A stretch of 64,000 nucleotides of DNA from Bacteroidota bacterium. Its GTDB lineage: Bacteria; Bacteroidota; Bacteroidia; Palsa-965. The position numbers and the translations under genes are program-made. Numbering within the stretch: position 1 is the first letter of the stretch; every line of letters begins with the position of its first letter. Location: assembly GCA_006218065.1 (NCBI GenBank), contig VBWE01000030.1, positions 24,128 through 88,127 of the forward strand, given 5' to 3'. Below, piece after piece: positions 61,921 through 64,000 of the stretch. The notes beneath the pieces were generated by a model, which saw only the letters and a list, made by a program, of their open reading frames with translations, was not told where the DNA came from and ran no database searches.

Positions 61921-61929
61921 TTTTAACAG

Positions 61930-63585
61930 ATGAACTACATTACCTATAAGCCGCGCACGATTATCAGCCTGCTGGTCGCTGGTTTTATGCTGACCACCTG
62001 CGGTGATAAACAGCAGGAAGGCAAGCACAAACTTTTCCGGTACAATGAGCTCGGCGATGTGAATTCGCTTGATCCTGCGCAGGCGGCGGATTTCGAGAGC
62101 GGCTGGGTGGTCAACCAACTGTACAACGGGCTGGTGGAACTGGACAACGATCTGCACGTGCAGCCTTGTCTTGCAAAATCGTGGACGGTGAGCGAGGACG
62201 GGAAAGAGTATACGTTCCTGCTGCACGACAGCGTATTTTTTCACGACGATGCCTGTTTTGAAGGCGGGAAAGGCCGTAAAGTGGTTGCTTCCGATTTCGA
62301 ATTCAGTTTCGACCGGCTTTTCAATAAAAAAATCTCCAAGGCATCCACGCTGGTGGACATGATCGACCGCGATCCGGCCAAAGGCAAAACAGGATTCGAA
62401 GCGAAGGACGATCATACCTTCATCATTCACCTGAAAGCGCCGTTTGCCCCGTTCATCAGCATCCTGGCGATGAAATATTTTTCGGTGCTGCCGAAAGAAG
62501 CGGTGACACATTACGCCGAAAGTTTCAGCCGCCATGCGGTCGGCACAGGGCCTTTCATGTACAAGAACTGGGTGGAAGGTGTGAAACTGGTGCTCGTAAA
62601 AAATCCGAATTATTTCCGCACGGACGAAAAAGGTGTGCGCCTGCCGTATCTCGACGGGGTGGTGGTAAATTTTATCCGCGATCCCGAATCCGCTTTCCTG
62701 CAGTTCATGAGCGGCGATCTCGATATGCTTTCCGGCATGGATGCCATCAACAAAGAAAAAGTGCTGGAGAAAAACGGCGAGCTGAAAAGCGCGATGCAGG
62801 ATAAATACATGCTGCTGAGCCGGCCTTTCCTGAAAACGGATTATCTCGGCGTGCTGGTGGATGAAAAGCTGGATATCGTGCTGAACTCGCCCCTGCGGAA
62901 AAAACTCATGCGCCAGGCGCTGAACTACGGCCTCGACCGGCAGAAAATGATCCGTTACCTGCGCTACAGCCTGGGAACGCCCGCTGAAGCCGGTTTTATG
63001 CCGCCCGTTCTGCTAGGCAAGTACGGCAAATCGGTGGAAGGATATGAATACAATCCGCAGCTCGCCAAACAACTACTCAGGGAAGCGAAGTACGAAAACA
63101 ACGCGAATACGCCGCCGGTCGTGCTTTTCACCACCAAGCAGTACAACGACATCGCCGAGTTTGTACGCAACCAGTGGAGCGAAATCGGCGTGAAAGTAGA
63201 GATCAACGTGATGGAACCTTCACCGTTTAAATCGGCCGTGTCGAATGCGAAAGTCAATCTCTTCCGCAAATCGTGGGTAGGTGATTATCCCGACGCGGAA
63301 AATTTCATGTCCGTTTTTTACAGCAAGAATTTCTGCCCCGAAGGAAGCAATTACATGCATTTCAGCAACCCGCTTTTCGATAAATTGTACGAACGGAGCA
63401 TGATCGAGCAAAATGACACGGTCCGCGCCGATCTCTTCCGCCAGATGGACCAGATCGTGATCAACGAAGCGCCCGTAATTCCGTTGTACTATGACCAGGC
63501 CGTGCGGCTCGTGCAGAAAGGGGTAGAAAATATGACAATGGATCCCACCAATATGCTGAACCTGGAACGCGTTTCGAAGAAGTAG
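61930..63585 (+). CDS. Peptide-type ABC transporter substrate-binding lipoprotein
   Basis: A 551-residue lipoprotein (lipobox FMLTTC). SBP_bac_5 family signatures include VNSLDPAQAADFESGWVVNQ, LAKSWTVSEDGKEYTFLL, VGTGPFMYKNWVEGVKLVL and a C-terminal APVIPLYYDQAVRLVQK. It should bind oligopeptides or similar solutes in the periplasm for an ABC importer. No permease or ATPase genes are in the window after it, so its partners are elsewhere. Confidence 0.9.
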   Translation: MNYITYKPRTIISLLVAGFMLTTCGDKQQEGKHKLFRYNELGDVNSLDPAQAADFESGWVVNQLYNGLVELDNDLHVQPCLAKSWTVSEDGKEYTFLLHDSVFFHDDACFEGGKGRKVVASDFEFSFDRLFNKKISKASTLVDMIDRDPAKGKTGFEAKDDHTFIIHLKAPFAPFISILAMKYFSVLPKEAVTHYAESFSRHAVGTGPFMYKNWVEGVKLVLVKNPNYFRTDEKGVRLPYLDGVVVNFIRDPESAFLQFMSGDLDMLSGMDAINKEKVLEKNGELKSAMQDKYMLLSRPFLKTDYLGVLVDEKLDIVLNSPLRKKLMRQALNYGLDRQKMIRYLRYSLGTPAEAGFMPPVLLGKYGKSVEGYEYNPQLAKQLLREAKYENNANTPPVVLFTTKQYNDIAEFVRNQWSEIGVKVEINVMEPSPFKSAVSNAKVNLFRKSWVGDYPDAENFMSVFYSKNFCPEGSNYMHFSNPLFDKLYERSMIEQNDTVRADLFRQMDQIVINEAPVIPLYYDQAVRLVQKGVENMTMDPTNMLNLERVSKK

Positions 63586-63646
63586 GTTTTTCCGCGAAGT
63601 TTTCTTTTCCCATTTAACGTCACTTTAAATCGCGATGTATTTGCTA

Positions 63647-63770
63647 AGCGGCAGTGGCAGTCGGCAGGAGGCAGGAGGCAGTCTCCGTATTACAGAAATG
63701 TCACCGAAAATCCCAGGCGACATGCGAGCGTACCAAATGACTACCGCTGCCGACTGCCTCCTGCCGCTGA
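63647..63770. repeat. Hairpin repeat, GGCAGTCGGCAGGAGG word
   Basis: AGCGGCAGTGGCAGTCGGCA then GGAGGCAGGAGGCAG pairs with CCGCTGCCGACTGCCTCCTG then CCGCTG. Loop about 58 bases. It lies between two plus-strand genes. Confidence 0.75.
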
Positions 63771-63833
63771 AAAAAAGACATACTGCAAAACGATCTTTAT
63801 ATTTACACCGACTTAGTTTTACAGCTACCTGGA

Positions 63834-64000
63834 ATGAATCCTTTTTCCGAAAAAATGGCATCGCTTTCCGACGAGAAACTGCTCGAAGTCCTCGAGCGGC
63901 GCAGCGATTACCAGCCACAAGCCGTGGAGGCTGCAGAAGCGGAATGGGAAAAACGGAAACACGACAGTACGTATGCCGAAAATATCCGCGCAGGCTGGAA
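63834..64000 (+). CDS. Start of an unidentified protein (truncated by window end)
   Basis: The frame opens with ATG at 63834 and runs to the end of the window: MNPFSEKMASLSDEKLLEVL, then ERRSDYQPQAVEAAEAEWEK and a polar continuation. The acidic helical N-terminus resembles short segments that precede membrane or zinc-ribbon domains in many Bacteroidota proteins, but the diagnostic part lies outside the window. TATATTTA at 63798-63805 is a possible -7 box. Confidence 0.6.
   Translation, partial: MNPFSEKMASLSDEKLLEVLERRSDYQPQAVEAAEAEWEKRKHDSTYAENIRAGW

Larger units (their letters stand above)
61398..61929. other. 532-base gene-free region packed with repeats
   Basis: Elements in order: a TTACCGCGGAGCCGCC word (61429 on); an 18-bp palindrome GCTGCCTGCGCAGGCAGC (61566-61583); a CCCTAAACTTGTTCAGGATT motif near 61710 resembling dispersed TGAACTTGTTTCAGG repeats; CCGCTCTC/GAGAGCGG (61763-61795); and an AAATGACAAATTT hairpin (61824-61920). 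A minus-strand ORF at 61427-61708 has no family signature or start context and is not called. Confidence 0.7.

Overview
The window comes from a member of the Bacteroidota whose genus I cannot name. Several things point to that phylum. Proteins carry type IX secretion (T9SS) sorting domains, and there is a CHU_C-type adhesin followed by a PorP/SprF-family protein. The Bacteroidota-specific DUF4295 gene sits behind rpmG, and paired TonB-dependent receptor and carboxypeptidase-regulatory-like genes are present. Many promoters fit the phylum's TTG / TAnnTTTG pattern. No rRNA, tRNA, integrase, transposase or CRISPR array was recognised.

Layout. 0-5.4 kb: end of a helical-repeat protein, then two SGNH-fold esterase-like genes and an MBOAT acyltransferase, which look like a polymer O-acetylation cassette. 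5.5-14 kb: cspA, a WG-repeat protein, rpmB, an M24 aminopeptidase, a TPR protein, three small minus-strand genes, rpmG, a DUF4295 gene and ftsY. 14-26.3 kb: outer-surface genes, namely a TonB-dependent receptor with its regulatory-domain partner, a T9SS protein, an 11-repeat T9SS adhesin, a PorP/SprF protein and a PD40/SPOR protein. 26.3-36 kb: an M23 endopeptidase and five tandem paralogues built from MORN_2-like repeats, three of them ending in a clear TonB C-terminal domain. 36-48.5 kb: T9SS proteins, including a multicopper oxidase, facing an arsR-cusA-cusC-cusB-cusB metal-efflux operon. 48.5-51.8 kb: an SRPBCC, PRPP synthase and AMP/thymidine phosphorylase cassette with an MBL-protein remnant, lying between two copies of a roughly 108-bp direct repeat. 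51.8-56.9 kb: a small TonB_C protein, a SixA-like phosphatase and a cobalamin riboswitch ahead of btuB, a DUF6580 gene and a DUF71 gene. 57-61.4 kb: an arginine block with divergent speA and arginase, then argS. 61.9-64 kb: a peptide-type ABC substrate-binding lipoprotein and the start of a further gene.

Two themes run through the window. First, the intergenic gaps hold many long hairpins whose arms are themselves made of a short iterated word. The words differ from element to element while the architecture stays the same; two of them sit at the very start of genes, and a separate REP-like hairpin sits inside the riboswitch. Second, two genes in the metal/nucleotide region (cusA and the phosphorylase) are each split by what looks like one missing A in an A run. 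Those breaks may be real decay, programmed frameshifting or assembly error.
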